NCBI GenBank assembly: GCA_934476515.1
Contig: CAKSNZ010000004.1
Location: forward strand, 1 to 64,000
From: an uncultured Ruminococcus sp.
GTDB taxonomy: Bacteria > Bacillota > Clostridia > Oscillospirales > Acutalibacteraceae
Length of the DNA stretch: 64,000 bases
Direction: 5' to 3'
The notes below the pieces were generated by a model that saw nothing but the letters and a program-made list of their open reading frames with translations, searched no databases and was not told where the DNA came from. Position numbers and translations under genes: made by a program. Shown here one piece after another: positions 35,919 through 43,737 of the stretch; the stretch's first letter is position 1, and the number at the start of each line of letters is the position of its first letter.

Positions 35919-37199
35919 TTAAACTTTCTTAGCTGAAGAACTAAACATTACTTGTAATGTTTTGCTGTCAACAGTACCGGTAGCACTTAGACCGTTATTC
36001 TTTTGGAATGTTTCAAGTGCTGTCTTTGTCATATCACCAAAGTAACCTGTAGCATTGCCACTTGCAAGATAACCTAAATCAGTAAGTCTTTCTTGCATAG
36101 CCTTGTTGTAGTCGTTCTGTGACTTTAGTGTCATTGTTTTAATAGCACTATCGGTAAACTTAACCTTGTACTTTGACTGTAGTGAATACTTTTCTTTAGG
36201 CTTAGTTGTTGTAGGTACCGTTGTAGTTGCCACTGTTGTGGTTGCTTTACTTACAGTTGTAGAAGTAGTACCCTTAGTAGTCTTTTCTACAGTAGTTGTA
36301 GGAGTGGACTTTATCTTTTCAAAGGTACTCTTATCAATAGTCTGCAAGATTTTTTCCACATTTTCTATGGCAGTTTTGCCTTGTAACTTTAGCTTGTCCT
36401 TTTCAATAATAATATGACCGTTAGACTTGTTAAAATCACACTTTTTAAGTGTACCTTTATTCTCTAAACTTTTATATGTATCATTATTACAAACCAAGTA
36501 CTTAGGGTTTAGACTATCTATCATATTAACATCATAAGTTGAATTATTAACATCCTTAGTAACAACATCAGTACCGGTAAAGGCAAGTAGCTTACCGTAC
36601 CAACTTTCCTTAATTACAGAAACATATGGACCTGTACCCTCAAGGAAAAGTAGCTTGTCCTTACTATGCTTTTTGCTAAACTCTGTTTTATAGTTCTTAA
36701 GAGTATTCATAAGCTTAGTATAAGCCTTGTTGCCCTGAGCTTTACCTGTTTCACCATTTAGAATTGCACCGACAGAAGTATATGTTGTCAGTATATCTTC
36801 ACCGGTATTTCCGTAATGGAACTGTACAACCTTAACATCATTGTCTTCAAGTGTCTTTATAGCACCATCGGACATATTGTCATCAGCCAGTACAACCTCA
36901 ATATCACTGTCAATAATCTTCTTTGTATCAGGTTCAATAGCATTACCACAAGTTTTCTTATCCTTAATGCTATCTGTAATAACATCACTGCTAATTAAAG
37001 TAATATCCTTTTCCATACCAAGCTGACAGACAATATCAGCCACATTAGGGCTTAATACTGCAACTTTTTCAGGCTTAGAATTAAAGGTAGTATTTCCTAT
37101 TGTAATGGGATAGGAGCTGTCACCACTGTTGCAACCAACAGTAAAAATCAATGTGCAAAGTAAAAGCAATGCACATATGGTTGTTTTCACTATTCTCAT
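35919..37199 (-). CDS. BtuF/FepB-like binding lipoprotein fused to a peptidoglycan-binding domain
   Basis: 426 residues. Signal peptide with lipobox FTVGC (Cys near 23). Residues ~30-290 resemble a helical-backbone metal/cofactor receptor of the BtuF/FepB/TroA class (KVAVLSPNVADIVCQLG, GTGPYVSVIKESWYGKLLAFTG). A Thr/Val/Lys-rich linker (~298-337) follows, then a PG_binding_1 domain (MQERLTDLGYLASGNATGYFGDMTKTALETFQKNNGL pattern). No ABC permease or ATPase of the iron or B12 type is near. It follows the DUF815 gene by 11 bases. It may anchor to or sense the cell wall; ligand unknown. Confidence 0.75.
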   Translation of the reverse strand: MRIVKTTICALLLLCTLIFTVGCNSGDSSYPITIGNTTFNSKPEKVAVLSPNVADIVCQLGMEKDITLISSDVITDSIKDKKTCGNAIEPDTKKIIDSDIEVVLADDNMSDGAIKTLEDNDVKVVQFHYGNTGEDILTTYTSVGAILNGETGKAQGNKAYTKLMNTLKNYKTEFSKKHSKDKLLFLEGTGPYVSVIKESWYGKLLAFTGTDVVTKDVNNSTYDVNMIDSLNPKYLVCNNDTYKSLENKGTLKKCDFNKSNGHIIIEKDKLKLQGKTAIENVEKILQTIDKSTFEKIKSTPTTTVEKTTKGTTSTTVSKATTTVATTTVPTTTKPKEKYSLQSKYKVKFTDSAIKTMTLKSQNDYNKAMQERLTDLGYLASGNATGYFGDMTKTALETFQKNNGLSATGTVDSKTLQVMFSSSAKKV

Positions 37200-37210
37200 T
37201 ATATTTTCCT

Positions 37211-38437
37211 TTATAGTAATGATTTAATAAACTGCTGAGCAGTTCTTGGAGAACGAGTTGCCCTCTGTGTAGCAAAAGATTCTGCCTGTAGGAATAACTG
37301 TTCCTGATCCATATCAATATGATGAGTCTTTGCAAGTTCTTCAACAATATGTAAAAATCTTCTCTTGTCAGGAACATAATAACCAACTGCAAGACCAAAT
37401 CTATCTGATAGAGAAAGTGTTTCCTGCATATTATCTCTACGGTTAACATCATTACAATCTCTGTCTTCAAAGTTCTCCTTAACAAGGTGTCTTCTGTTAC
37501 TTGTTGCATAAATAAGAGCATTCTTTGGAAGTGCTGCAACACCACCCTCAAGAACAGCCTTTAGGCTTGTGTAACATTCATCTTGTCTTTGGAATGAAAG
37601 GTCATCAATAAAGATAATGAACTTCATTGGTACTTGAGCGATAGCATCAATAAGTAGTGGGAATTCCATTAGCTTTTCCTTAGGAATTTCAACAATTCTT
37701 AGTCCATAGCGTCTAAATTCGTTTACAGTAGCTTTTACTGTTGTACTCTTACCTGTACCCATATCACCATAAAGTAGGCAGTTATTGGCGTTTCTGCCCT
37801 CAATAAAGGCTCTTGTGTTCTCAACAACAAGGTCTCTCTGATATTCATAATCAACAAGGTCAGAAATTCTTACCTTGTCATCATTAATAATAGGTTCGAT
37901 ACCCTTATCTCTCCATACGAATGAACGGTATCTGGCAAACATACCACAACCCTTTTCTCTGTGGAACTTTGCAATCTTGTCTAGGTTATCGTTAAAGTCA
38001 ACAAATTCTTCTGATGGAGTACCACAATGCCACTTAGGAAGGCAATCAATAATATCATCAATTTCTTCCTTATATTTATAGTCATTAATAACATCCTCAG
38101 GGGTAATCTGTGATGCAAAAAGAATTGCATCAATATCTCTGACTACTGCTTTCTTCTCATCTTCTGACATTTCACTAACCTTATCGGCAGTTGCTGTTCT
38201 TGTAAAATAGTTTTCGTCAAACAAAGCAGCCTCTGTCATAGTGTAGCTTAATGAGTTAGATGCGTTTCTGTCACATAGTAATCTGTAGAAGTCACCGTAA
38301 GCATTTAGGAATGTTTCAGGTTCTTCATCAACAGAAAGCAATAACTTATGAAAAGCACTTGGTACACTTCTTGTTAGCACACCTTTATAAATGGAAAGTG
38401 ATGATAACATAAAAGCAGCTTTTTTTGTTTTTTTCAT
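37211..38437 (-). CDS. DUF815 AAA-type ATPase
   Basis: 408 residues. An N-terminal helical region of ~190 residues precedes the P-loop: Walker A LLYGDMGTGKSTTVKA near 220, Walker B FIIFIDDLSF near 275, then ALIYATSNRRHLV (sensor 1) and the LSDRFGL arginine region. This is the DUF815 family, predicted cytoplasmic ATPases without a settled role. AAGGGA precedes the ATG. It is co-transcribed with the binding-protein/PG-binding fusion downstream. Confidence 0.88.
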   Translation of the reverse strand: MKKTKKAAFMLSSLSIYKGVLTRSVPSAFHKLLLSVDEEPETFLNAYGDFYRLLCDRNASNSLSYTMTEAALFDENYFTRTATADKVSEMSEDEKKAVVRDIDAILFASQITPEDVINDYKYKEEIDDIIDCLPKWHCGTPSEEFVDFNDNLDKIAKFHREKGCGMFARYRSFVWRDKGIEPIINDDKVRISDLVDYEYQRDLVVENTRAFIEGRNANNCLLYGDMGTGKSTTVKATVNEFRRYGLRIVEIPKEKLMEFPLLIDAIAQVPMKFIIFIDDLSFQRQDECYTSLKAVLEGGVAALPKNALIYATSNRRHLVKENFEDRDCNDVNRRDNMQETLSLSDRFGLAVGYYVPDKRRFLHIVEELAKTHHIDMDQEQLFLQAESFATQRATRSPRTAQQFIKSLL

Positions 38438-38469
38438 ACAAATCCCTTACTTCCTTTTAATATGATTAT

Positions 38470-38498
38470 ATTTTACTCCAATTATACCTTGTAGTCAA
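38470..38498 (-). promoter_or_regulatory. Promoter of the DUF815 operon
   Basis: On the minus strand TTGACT (38493-38498), 17 bp, TAAAAT (38470-38475). Confidence 0.6.
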
Positions 38499-38571
38499 TC
38501 GTCTAAAAATGGCTATTTAATGGGATTTTCAAAGTTTTTCAAAATTTTTTTAATTTTTTTTGAAAAAACAC

Positions 38572-38600
38572 TTGCATTTTTCAGAAAAGGGTGATATAAT
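38572..38600 (+). promoter_or_regulatory. Promoter of the stand-alone 5S rRNA
   Basis: TTGCAT (38572-38577), 17 bp, TATAAT (38595-38600), about 42 bases before the 5S gene. Confidence 0.75.
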
Positions 38601-38642
38601 CTATCTTGTCGTTGAGAGAGACGACAAAACAAAAAGAAAATA

Positions 38643-38759
38643 GTTGGTGTCGATGACGCTGAGGGTCCACCTGTTCCCATCCCGAACACAGAAGTTAAGC
38701 TCAGTAGTGCCGAAGATAGTTGGCTGGAAGCGGCCTGTGAAAATAGGAAGACGCCAACA
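38643..38759 (+). rRNA. rrf: 5S ribosomal RNA
   Basis: The 5' GTTGGTGTC pairs with the 3' GACGCCAAC. Inside are the conserved CCCATCCCGAACACAGAAGT and AAGCTCAGTAGTGCCGAAGA stretches of loops B/C and helix IV. About 117 bases. No 16S, 23S or tRNA is next to it. It has its own promoter and terminator, so it is an isolated 5S gene. Confidence 0.95.
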
Positions 38760-38767
38760 TCAACAAG

Positions 38768-38795
38768 TGTCTATCCAATAGGGTAGGCATTTTTC
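38768..38795 (+). terminator. Terminator of the 5S rRNA
   Basis: TGTCTATCC (38768-38776) pairs with GGGTAGGCA (38781-38789), with two G-U pairs, around AATA, followed by TTTTT. Confidence 0.8.
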
Positions 38796-38919
38796 TTTTG
38801 TCAAATTTATTTATCTGCTTATTATATCAATAATTCTACTATTTGTCCAATAGCTTTTATTTATCTATTAATTCTACTTTATTATTTTAATTATTTTATT
38901 TTCACCATACAAAAAGACA

Positions 38920-38948
38920 TAACAAAACCCCACTTTTAAGTGGGGTTT
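38920..38948 (-). terminator. Terminator of the 603-residue secreted protein gene
   Basis: AAACCCCACTT (38925-38935) pairs with AAGTGGGGTTT (38938-38948). T-rich tracts follow on both strands; it lies 7 bases past the minus-strand gene. Confidence 0.8.
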
Positions 38949-38954
38949 ATTTTT

Positions 38955-40766
38955 TTACTTTACATTAACTTTTAATGTTAGTGTTTTTACATTATTTACT
39001 TTTACCTTTAGAGTAGCTTTACCTTTCTTAAGACCTTCAACTTCAAATCCGGTAGCATCTTTCATTTTGTAAAGCCAAACTTCAATATTTTTGTTTCTGC
39101 CGGATATACCAAATTCAATGCCCTTAGCTTTACCGTAAATCTTAATTTTAGCACTTTGACCTACCTTAACATTTACAGTAGATTTTGAAAGTTTAGGTGC
39201 AGTAGTAACATTTACTTTGCAGTTTAACTTATTACCATCCTTAAGAGTTACAATCACTGTTGTTTTGCCTTTGTTTAGTGCAGTAACAACACCCTTACTG
39301 TTAACCTTAGCTACCTTATTATTAGTTACCTTGTAGCTTTTAACCTTACCGTTAAGAACCTTAATAGTCTTTGTAGCACCTGACTTTAGGCTAACATTAG
39401 TTGCAGAAAGTTTTTCTTGTGCTATCTTAACGACAGTAAAGTTGTAATGTAGGTTAGTTTTATTAATTAATGAATATACTGCATCCATATTAATATTTAG
39501 CTTATCATAAGCGTCTTTTAATGTATAAGCTTTACCATTACCAACAACATATAGACCTAAATCATATGGTGTATGTTGCTGATAACAATTAAACATATAA
39601 TTACCCATTTTTATATTCTTATTTGAGAAATTATAATAATCTGAAATTTTATAATACAAATCGTATTTACCAACCTTGCCTAAGTTAGCAACTGATAAAA
39701 TCAAATTTGGATATAGTTTATCAATTTCTTTTGGTGTATCTATTTTAACACTTTTTGCTTCTGCCTTAATAACTAATGGACCTCCTTGTAAATACTCTAC
39801 AAAGATTTCATATGTACCATTTTTCTTTGTAATCTTACCAACATCTTTACCATGAATTTTTGCACTGATATTTGTAATAACATAACCAGTCTTTGGAGTA
39901 ATAACAGTTCTATAATTCATCCAAGCATCATCAGTTGTATTAGATGATTCAACATTGCTTAAATTATAATTTACATGCCAACCTACACGAGCAGTAGAAA
40001 ATTCTGTAGCTTTTTCTCTTGTTGCACTGGCAAAAATATTAATGTCACCATCTACATTATCAAGGTCAACTGTATAAGAACCATCTGAGTTCTTAGTAAC
40101 TTCTCTTTTCTTATTATTTACAGTAACTACAACATAGTCAATTTCATAAGGTGAGTTCGGTTTAATAACTGTATTATAATGGTTGCCTACTGTTGTTTCA
40201 TTATTAGAAGAAGTTGCACCCTTTAAATAGTAATATACATTATGATTTTCTGATGGTTGTGTTGTAACATCCGGAATTGACTTTCCAACAGTAAAATTGT
40301 AATTAATATATTTACTTTTAATTAGTGAATAAACAGTATCCATATCAATTTTTAATTCATTGTATGCATCAATTAAAGTATAAGCTTTGCCATTACCAAC
40401 AACATATAGACCTAAATCATATGGTTTTTGCTGAGCAAAACAATTAAATATATATTCACCGATTGTAACATTATAATCTAAGAATTGATAATAGTGTGTT
40501 ACATTGTAGTACAAACTATATTCTCCGACTTCACCTAGCTTAGTTACAGTAAAGTTAGTGTTTGGATACAATTCTTGTAATTCCTTTGGTGTATCCACCT
40601 TAGTAGGTTCTGTATTGACAATTCCCATTGTGTTATTCATTGTTCGATTAGCATTTTGTGATTTATCACTATTTGATGGTGTACTGTTATCTACTGCAAA
40701 AACAGTTGAAAAAGAAATCATCAAAAGTGCTAAACACAGTGAAGTAATTGATAATAATTTTTTCAT
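38955..40766 (-). CDS. Secreted protein with a duplicated domain and C-terminal BIG2-like Ig domains
   Basis: 603 residues. Signal peptide MKKLLSITSLCLALLMISF with cleavage near FA-V (~24). A ~106-residue unit occurs twice, at 57-162 and 342-447; both copies share DTPKE, an LYYxxxxYYxF segment and the exact 16-residue YDLGLYVVGNGKAYTL. Between them lie two copies of a ~70-residue beta-rich region (near 192-250 and 280-338). The C-terminus (450-603) has BIG2-type Ig repeats (VVTALNKGKTTVIVTL). I do not recognise the duplicated unit. It is probably a surface or wall-associated adhesin or matrix protein. A strong AGGAGG precedes the ATG. Confidence 0.75.
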   Translation of the reverse strand: MKKLLSITSLCLALLMISFSTVFAVDNSTPSNSDKSQNANRTMNNTMGIVNTEPTKVDTPKELQELYPNTNFTVTKLGEVGEYSLYYNVTHYYQFLDYNVTIGEYIFNCFAQQKPYDLGLYVVGNGKAYTLIDAYNELKIDMDTVYSLIKSKYINYNFTVGKSIPDVTTQPSENHNVYYYLKGATSSNNETTVGNHYNTVIKPNSPYEIDYVVVTVNNKKREVTKNSDGSYTVDLDNVDGDINIFASATREKATEFSTARVGWHVNYNLSNVESSNTTDDAWMNYRTVITPKTGYVITNISAKIHGKDVGKITKKNGTYEIFVEYLQGGPLVIKAEAKSVKIDTPKEIDKLYPNLILSVANLGKVGKYDLYYKISDYYNFSNKNIKMGNYMFNCYQQHTPYDLGLYVVGNGKAYTLKDAYDKLNINMDAVYSLINKTNLHYNFTVVKIAQEKLSATNVSLKSGATKTIKVLNGKVKSYKVTNNKVAKVNSKGVVTALNKGKTTVIVTLKDGNKLNCKVNVTTAPKLSKSTVNVKVGQSAKIKIYGKAKGIEFGISGRNKNIEVWLYKMKDATGFEVEGLKKGKATLKVKVNNVKTLTLKVNVK

Positions 40767-40776
40767 AGTTCTACCT

Positions 40777-40850
40777 CCTATATTTTAGTCCCTAAAACAG
40801 GTAACATATTTATAGATATATTATACACTATCTCAATTCTAAAATATAGG
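40777..40850. repeat. 12-bp inverted repeats flanking the promoter of the 603-residue protein gene
   Basis: CCTATATTTTAG (40777-40788) and its exact complement CTAAAATATAGG (40839-40850) enclose 50 bp that hold the -10 box TATAAT of the minus strand (40820-40825). The inner arm abuts the AGGAGG ribosome-binding site. It could be an invertible promoter or a stem hiding the ribosome-binding site. Confidence 0.5.
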
Positions 40851-40960
40851 GTAAAATTAACTAAAATTTGGTACTTTTTTTGTCAGACCCCCTAATTTTT
40901 CTGAACACTTTTATGCAATATGCTAAATTACCATAAACAAATTTGCACAATATAGCCTAC

Positions 40961-40991
40961 AAAAAACACCTAGCAAAATTGCTAGGTGTTT
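40961..40991 (-). terminator. Terminator of the L,D-transpeptidase gene
   Basis: AAACACCTAGCAA (40964-40976) pairs with TTGCTAGGTGTTT (40979-40991). On the minus strand a T run follows. Confidence 0.88.
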
Positions 40992-41023
40992 AGTTCGGTA
41001 TTAACTATCTTTTTAATATTAAC

Positions 41024-42262
41024 TTACTTTACTGTTACTACTCTATACTGAGTTGTACTTCTGCCCATATCATCGGAAACAGTATAAATAATTAGGTAAT
41101 CCCCTGCTTTATCGGTATTTACCTTACCATCTACCTTAATATTACTTTTATCAATACTGCTACCACTTGTATCCTTAGCAGAAACATTCTTCATTGAGTC
41201 AAAGTATTCACCAAGTTCAACTGTAACATTGTCAGCACCTATAAATGTCGGTGCTTTACTGTAATAAGGATTGTCCTTATCATTATCTGTAGGGTCCCAA
41301 TAAACTGTTTTGTTTTCGTTAATCTTCATTGATTTAGGTGTACCTAACGGACCATCCTTGTCACTTTCATAAACTCTGACAGTTGTACCAAAGTCACAAT
41401 TCTCATAAATCCACTTAGCATCGGCTACTGCAAGACGAACACAACCCATAGAAATACTTGTACCAAGACCGTTATAGTCCTGAACTTCTACAGTTTCAGG
41501 TTGATTCATCTTTTCATATGGAACTGAATGGAACAGAATATCGTTATTAAAACCTGTTACATACTGACCGTAAACATCACCGAAAAGTGGATGCCATCTA
41601 TTCTTTACAAAAATAGAGAATGTACCCTTTGGTGTATTGTCACCATCACCACAAGAACAAATCATTGCCCTTACAGGAACTGTGTATTTACCGTCTTTAT
41701 CGTAAGTATAGACAGTAACACAGTTTTTCTTTCTATTAACATCAATAGAATATAGATTTCTGCCACTACCGTCATTTTTATTTTTCTTTAAAGTTACTTC
41801 ATTAGCAGTAAAAGCTGTGGAATAGCCCTTAGAAACTTCTGTAGGGTTGCTTGTAACCTGAACATCACAGGTTGAACTGTAATATCCGGCAGTTGCAGTA
41901 ATCTTTACCTTGCCCTTTTTCAGACCAATTACTGTACCGTCTTGGTCAACAAAAGCTGTATTCTTATCGCTACTTGTCCACTTTATAGCTTTTGAGGCGT
42001 TTTCATCATTGGACTTTATCTTAATTGTTTTTCGTTCATTAGATTTTACCTTGATAGACTTTGTTTCTATGCTAAAGACACAAGTACCATAATCCTGATT
42101 AGCAGTCTGTACTACATCAGCTTGGTTTCTACCAAACCAACTGTCACCATAAAAAACATACAAAGCTCCACCAACAGATAGAGAAATCAGAAGAACAAAG
42201 AACACAACAAGAACGATAACTCCACCGTATCTGCCAAAATTATTCTTTACATATTTCTTCAT
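41024..42262 (-). CDS. Membrane-anchored L,D-transpeptidase (YkuD) with Ig-like domains
   Basis: 412 residues. One TM at ~13-38, a BIG2-like Ig domain (~62-137, ending in GTVIGLKKGKVKITATAG), a YkuD catalytic domain (~170-300) with H245 in FHSVPYE and C274/R276 in ISMGCVRLA, and a C-terminal Ig-like domain (~335-412). L,D-transpeptidases form 3-3 cross-links in peptidoglycan or attach proteins to it, outside the membrane. AAAGGAGAG precedes the ATG. It is a single-gene unit. Confidence 0.9.
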   Translation of the reverse strand: MKKYVKNNFGRYGGVIVLVVFFVLLISLSVGGALYVFYGDSWFGRNQADVVQTANQDYGTCVFSIETKSIKVKSNERKTIKIKSNDENASKAIKWTSSDKNTAFVDQDGTVIGLKKGKVKITATAGYYSSTCDVQVTSNPTEVSKGYSTAFTANEVTLKKNKNDGSGRNLYSIDVNRKKNCVTVYTYDKDGKYTVPVRAMICSCGDGDNTPKGTFSIFVKNRWHPLFGDVYGQYVTGFNNDILFHSVPYEKMNQPETVEVQDYNGLGTSISMGCVRLAVADAKWIYENCDFGTTVRVYESDKDGPLGTPKSMKINENKTVYWDPTDNDKDNPYYSKAPTFIGADNVTVELGEYFDSMKNVSAKDTSGSSIDKSNIKVDGKVNTDKAGDYLIIYTVSDDMGRSTTQYRVVTVK

Positions 42263-42333
42263 AAAACTCTCCTTTATACTTCTATCTATTATAATACAAT
42301 AAAGTTACGGTTTTGTAAACCAATTTCAGCATT

Positions 42334-42361
42334 TTGTAATTATTTCATTTTGTGATATAAT
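42334..42361 (+). promoter_or_regulatory. Promoter of the DUF5662-HD unit
   Basis: TTGTAA (42334-42339), 16 bp, TATAAT (42356-42361), with TG one base before the -10 box. Confidence 0.6.
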
Positions 42362-42392
42362 AAAATCATAACAATGGGAAGGAAATGAAACG

Positions 42393-42926
42393 ATGGCACA
42401 TCCACTAGGACATTTTAAGACAATAACAAAGCACAGACACAAGGTAATAAGAAATTGTTTTAAGGCCGGAATCTTCTGGCAAGGGCTAAAACATGACTTA
42501 TCTAAATACAGCCCAACAGAGTTTATTCCCGGTGCAAAATTTTACTTAGGTACTAGAAGTCCTAATGAAAAAGAAAGGGAAGTTTATGGCTACTCAATGG
42601 CTTGGATGCACCACAAAGGCAGAAACAAGCATCATTATGAATATTGGACAGATATAAACTTAAAGACAAAAAAGGTTGAGCCGGTAGAAATGCCAAAAAG
42701 ATATTTAGCAGAAATGTTCTGTGACAGAGTTGCAGCCAGTAAAACATATAACGGCAAAAACTACACTAATCATCACCCTCTGGATTATTTCTTAAAAGGT
42801 CAAGCTAGGTACCATATGCACCCTCAGACTGCAAAGGACTTAGAAATAATGCTAAGACTTCTTGCTGATAAAGGTGAGGATGAGGCTTTTGCCTATGTAA
42901 AAAGGATGGTTAAAAATGATAAATAA
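42393..42926 (+). CDS. DUF5662 family protein
   Basis: 177 residues, rich in His/Tyr/Trp, with HDLSKYSPTEF near residue 34 and MAWMHHKGRNKHHYEYWTD near 70. These features match DUF5662, a conserved family of unknown function in Clostridia; the His-rich motifs suggest a metal site. GGAAGGAAATG leads the start. It overlaps the HD-domain gene by 11 bases, so the two are translationally coupled and likely act together. Confidence 0.8.
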   Translation: MAHPLGHFKTITKHRHKVIRNCFKAGIFWQGLKHDLSKYSPTEFIPGAKFYLGTRSPNEKEREVYGYSMAWMHHKGRNKHHYEYWTDINLKTKKVEPVEMPKRYLAEMFCDRVAASKTYNGKNYTNHHPLDYFLKGQARYHMHPQTAKDLEIMLRLLADKGEDEAFAYVKRMVKNDK

Positions 42927-43398
42927 ACTTTTCTTAGAAATGACAAGTTACTTTAAAGGTGACCAAAAGAGAATTAACCACTTTATCAAGGTACATTCAT
43001 TTGCAAAACTGATTGGCAGTGAGGAAAAACTGGATAAAGAAACTATGTTTATTCTTGAGGCATCGGCACTGACCCACGACATTGGCATTAAGAAAGGTGA
43101 GGAGCTTTATTCCCGAAATGACGGCAAAATTCAAGAAAAGCTAGGCCCTGATGAGGCCGAAAAAATGCTGAGAAAACTTAACTTTACAGACAATGTAATT
43201 GATAGGGTAAAGTTTCTTATTGCTCACCATCACACATACAGTAACATTGATAGTATTGACTATCAAATACTGGTTGAGTCAGATTTTTTGGTAAATATTT
43301 GTGAAGATAACCTTAGCAAAGACTCAGCAATGAAAATTAAAGAAAAAATCTTTAAAACCGAAACAGGTAAAAAATTATTAGACAACTTATTTATATAG
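42916..43398 (+). CDS. HD-domain phosphohydrolase-like protein
   Basis: 160 residues with the HD-domain pattern: H22 in RINHFIKVHSFAKLIG, the HD pair in SALTHDIGIKKG, HHH in LIAHHHTYSN and Asp in LVESDFLVN. HD proteins are metal-dependent phosphohydrolases acting on nucleotides. Its target is unknown. It is coupled to the DUF5662 gene upstream and followed by a strong terminator. Confidence 0.85.
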   Translation: MINKLFLEMTSYFKGDQKRINHFIKVHSFAKLIGSEEKLDKETMFILEASALTHDIGIKKGEELYSRNDGKIQEKLGPDEAEKMLRKLNFTDNVIDRVKFLIAHHHTYSNIDSIDYQILVESDFLVNICEDNLSKDSAMKIKEKIFKTETGKKLLDNLFI

Positions 43399-43400
43399 AA

Positions 43401-43438
43401 AAATCACCTACCCAAAGGGATAGGTGATTTTCCTTTTT
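43401..43438 (+). terminator. Terminator of the DUF5662-HD unit
   Basis: AAATCACCTA (43401-43410) pairs with TAGGTGATTT (43421-43430), extended inward by CC/GG, followed by TCCTTTTT. Confidence 0.85.
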
Positions 43439-43479
43439 AAAAGAAGTTTAAAAATATGAAAATAAAAATAAAGGGAATG

Positions 43480-43629
43480 CTACTTTTCATCATATATAAC
43501 TTTTACCTTGCCATAAGGTGTATTCATTACATATTTTCTTCTATATTTTGGTTTTGCTTTTATCATTTTATATACTGCTCTACCGGCATATCCTAAAAAT
43601 ACAAATAAACATAAATTTATAATCATCAT
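43480..43629 (-). CDS. 49-residue membrane peptide, hypothetical
   Basis: A short gene: a hydrophobic N-terminus (IINLCLFVFLGYAGRAVY, one TM), then a very basic tail with KAKPKYRRKY and ending KVIYDEK. AGGGGG sits 4 bases before the first of two tandem ATGs (43627-43629). Its promoter carries the same TGTCCC palindrome, at the same spacing, as the Nif11-like operon upstream on the same strand, so the two are probably co-regulated. Function unknown; the size and charge fit a small membrane effector or transporter accessory. Confidence 0.6.
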   Translation of the reverse strand: MMIINLCLFVFLGYAGRAVYKMIKAKPKYRRKYVMNTPYGKVKVIYDEK

Positions 43630-43664
43630 AATCCCCCTAAATAGTACCTCTTTAAGACATCTCT

Positions 43665-43701
43665 ATAATAACATATTAACTGTCCCAAAAATGGGACAGT
43701 T
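43665..43701 (-). promoter_or_regulatory. Palindromic operator and extended -10 promoter, copy 1
   Basis: AACTGTCCCA (43678-43687), 4 bases, TGGGACAGTT (43692-43701), then 7 bases to a minus-strand TATTAT (43665-43670) with TG one base before it. Copy 2 at 45976-46012 has the same palindrome and spacing. Confidence 0.7.
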
Positions 43702-43737
43702 GTTTTTATTTAGGGGATTTTTTAAATGAAATACAAA

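Noticed and set aside
36166..36417. Val-rich plus-strand frame opposite the binding-protein linker
   Set aside because: It is the antisense shadow of the Thr-rich linker; no ribosome-binding site or promoter.
43676..43701. The TGTCCC palindrome as terminator of the WYL gene
   Set aside because: No T-run follows on the minus strand, and the identical sequence 2.3 kb away lies upstream of a gene. A regulator site explains both copies better, though a minor terminator role is possible.
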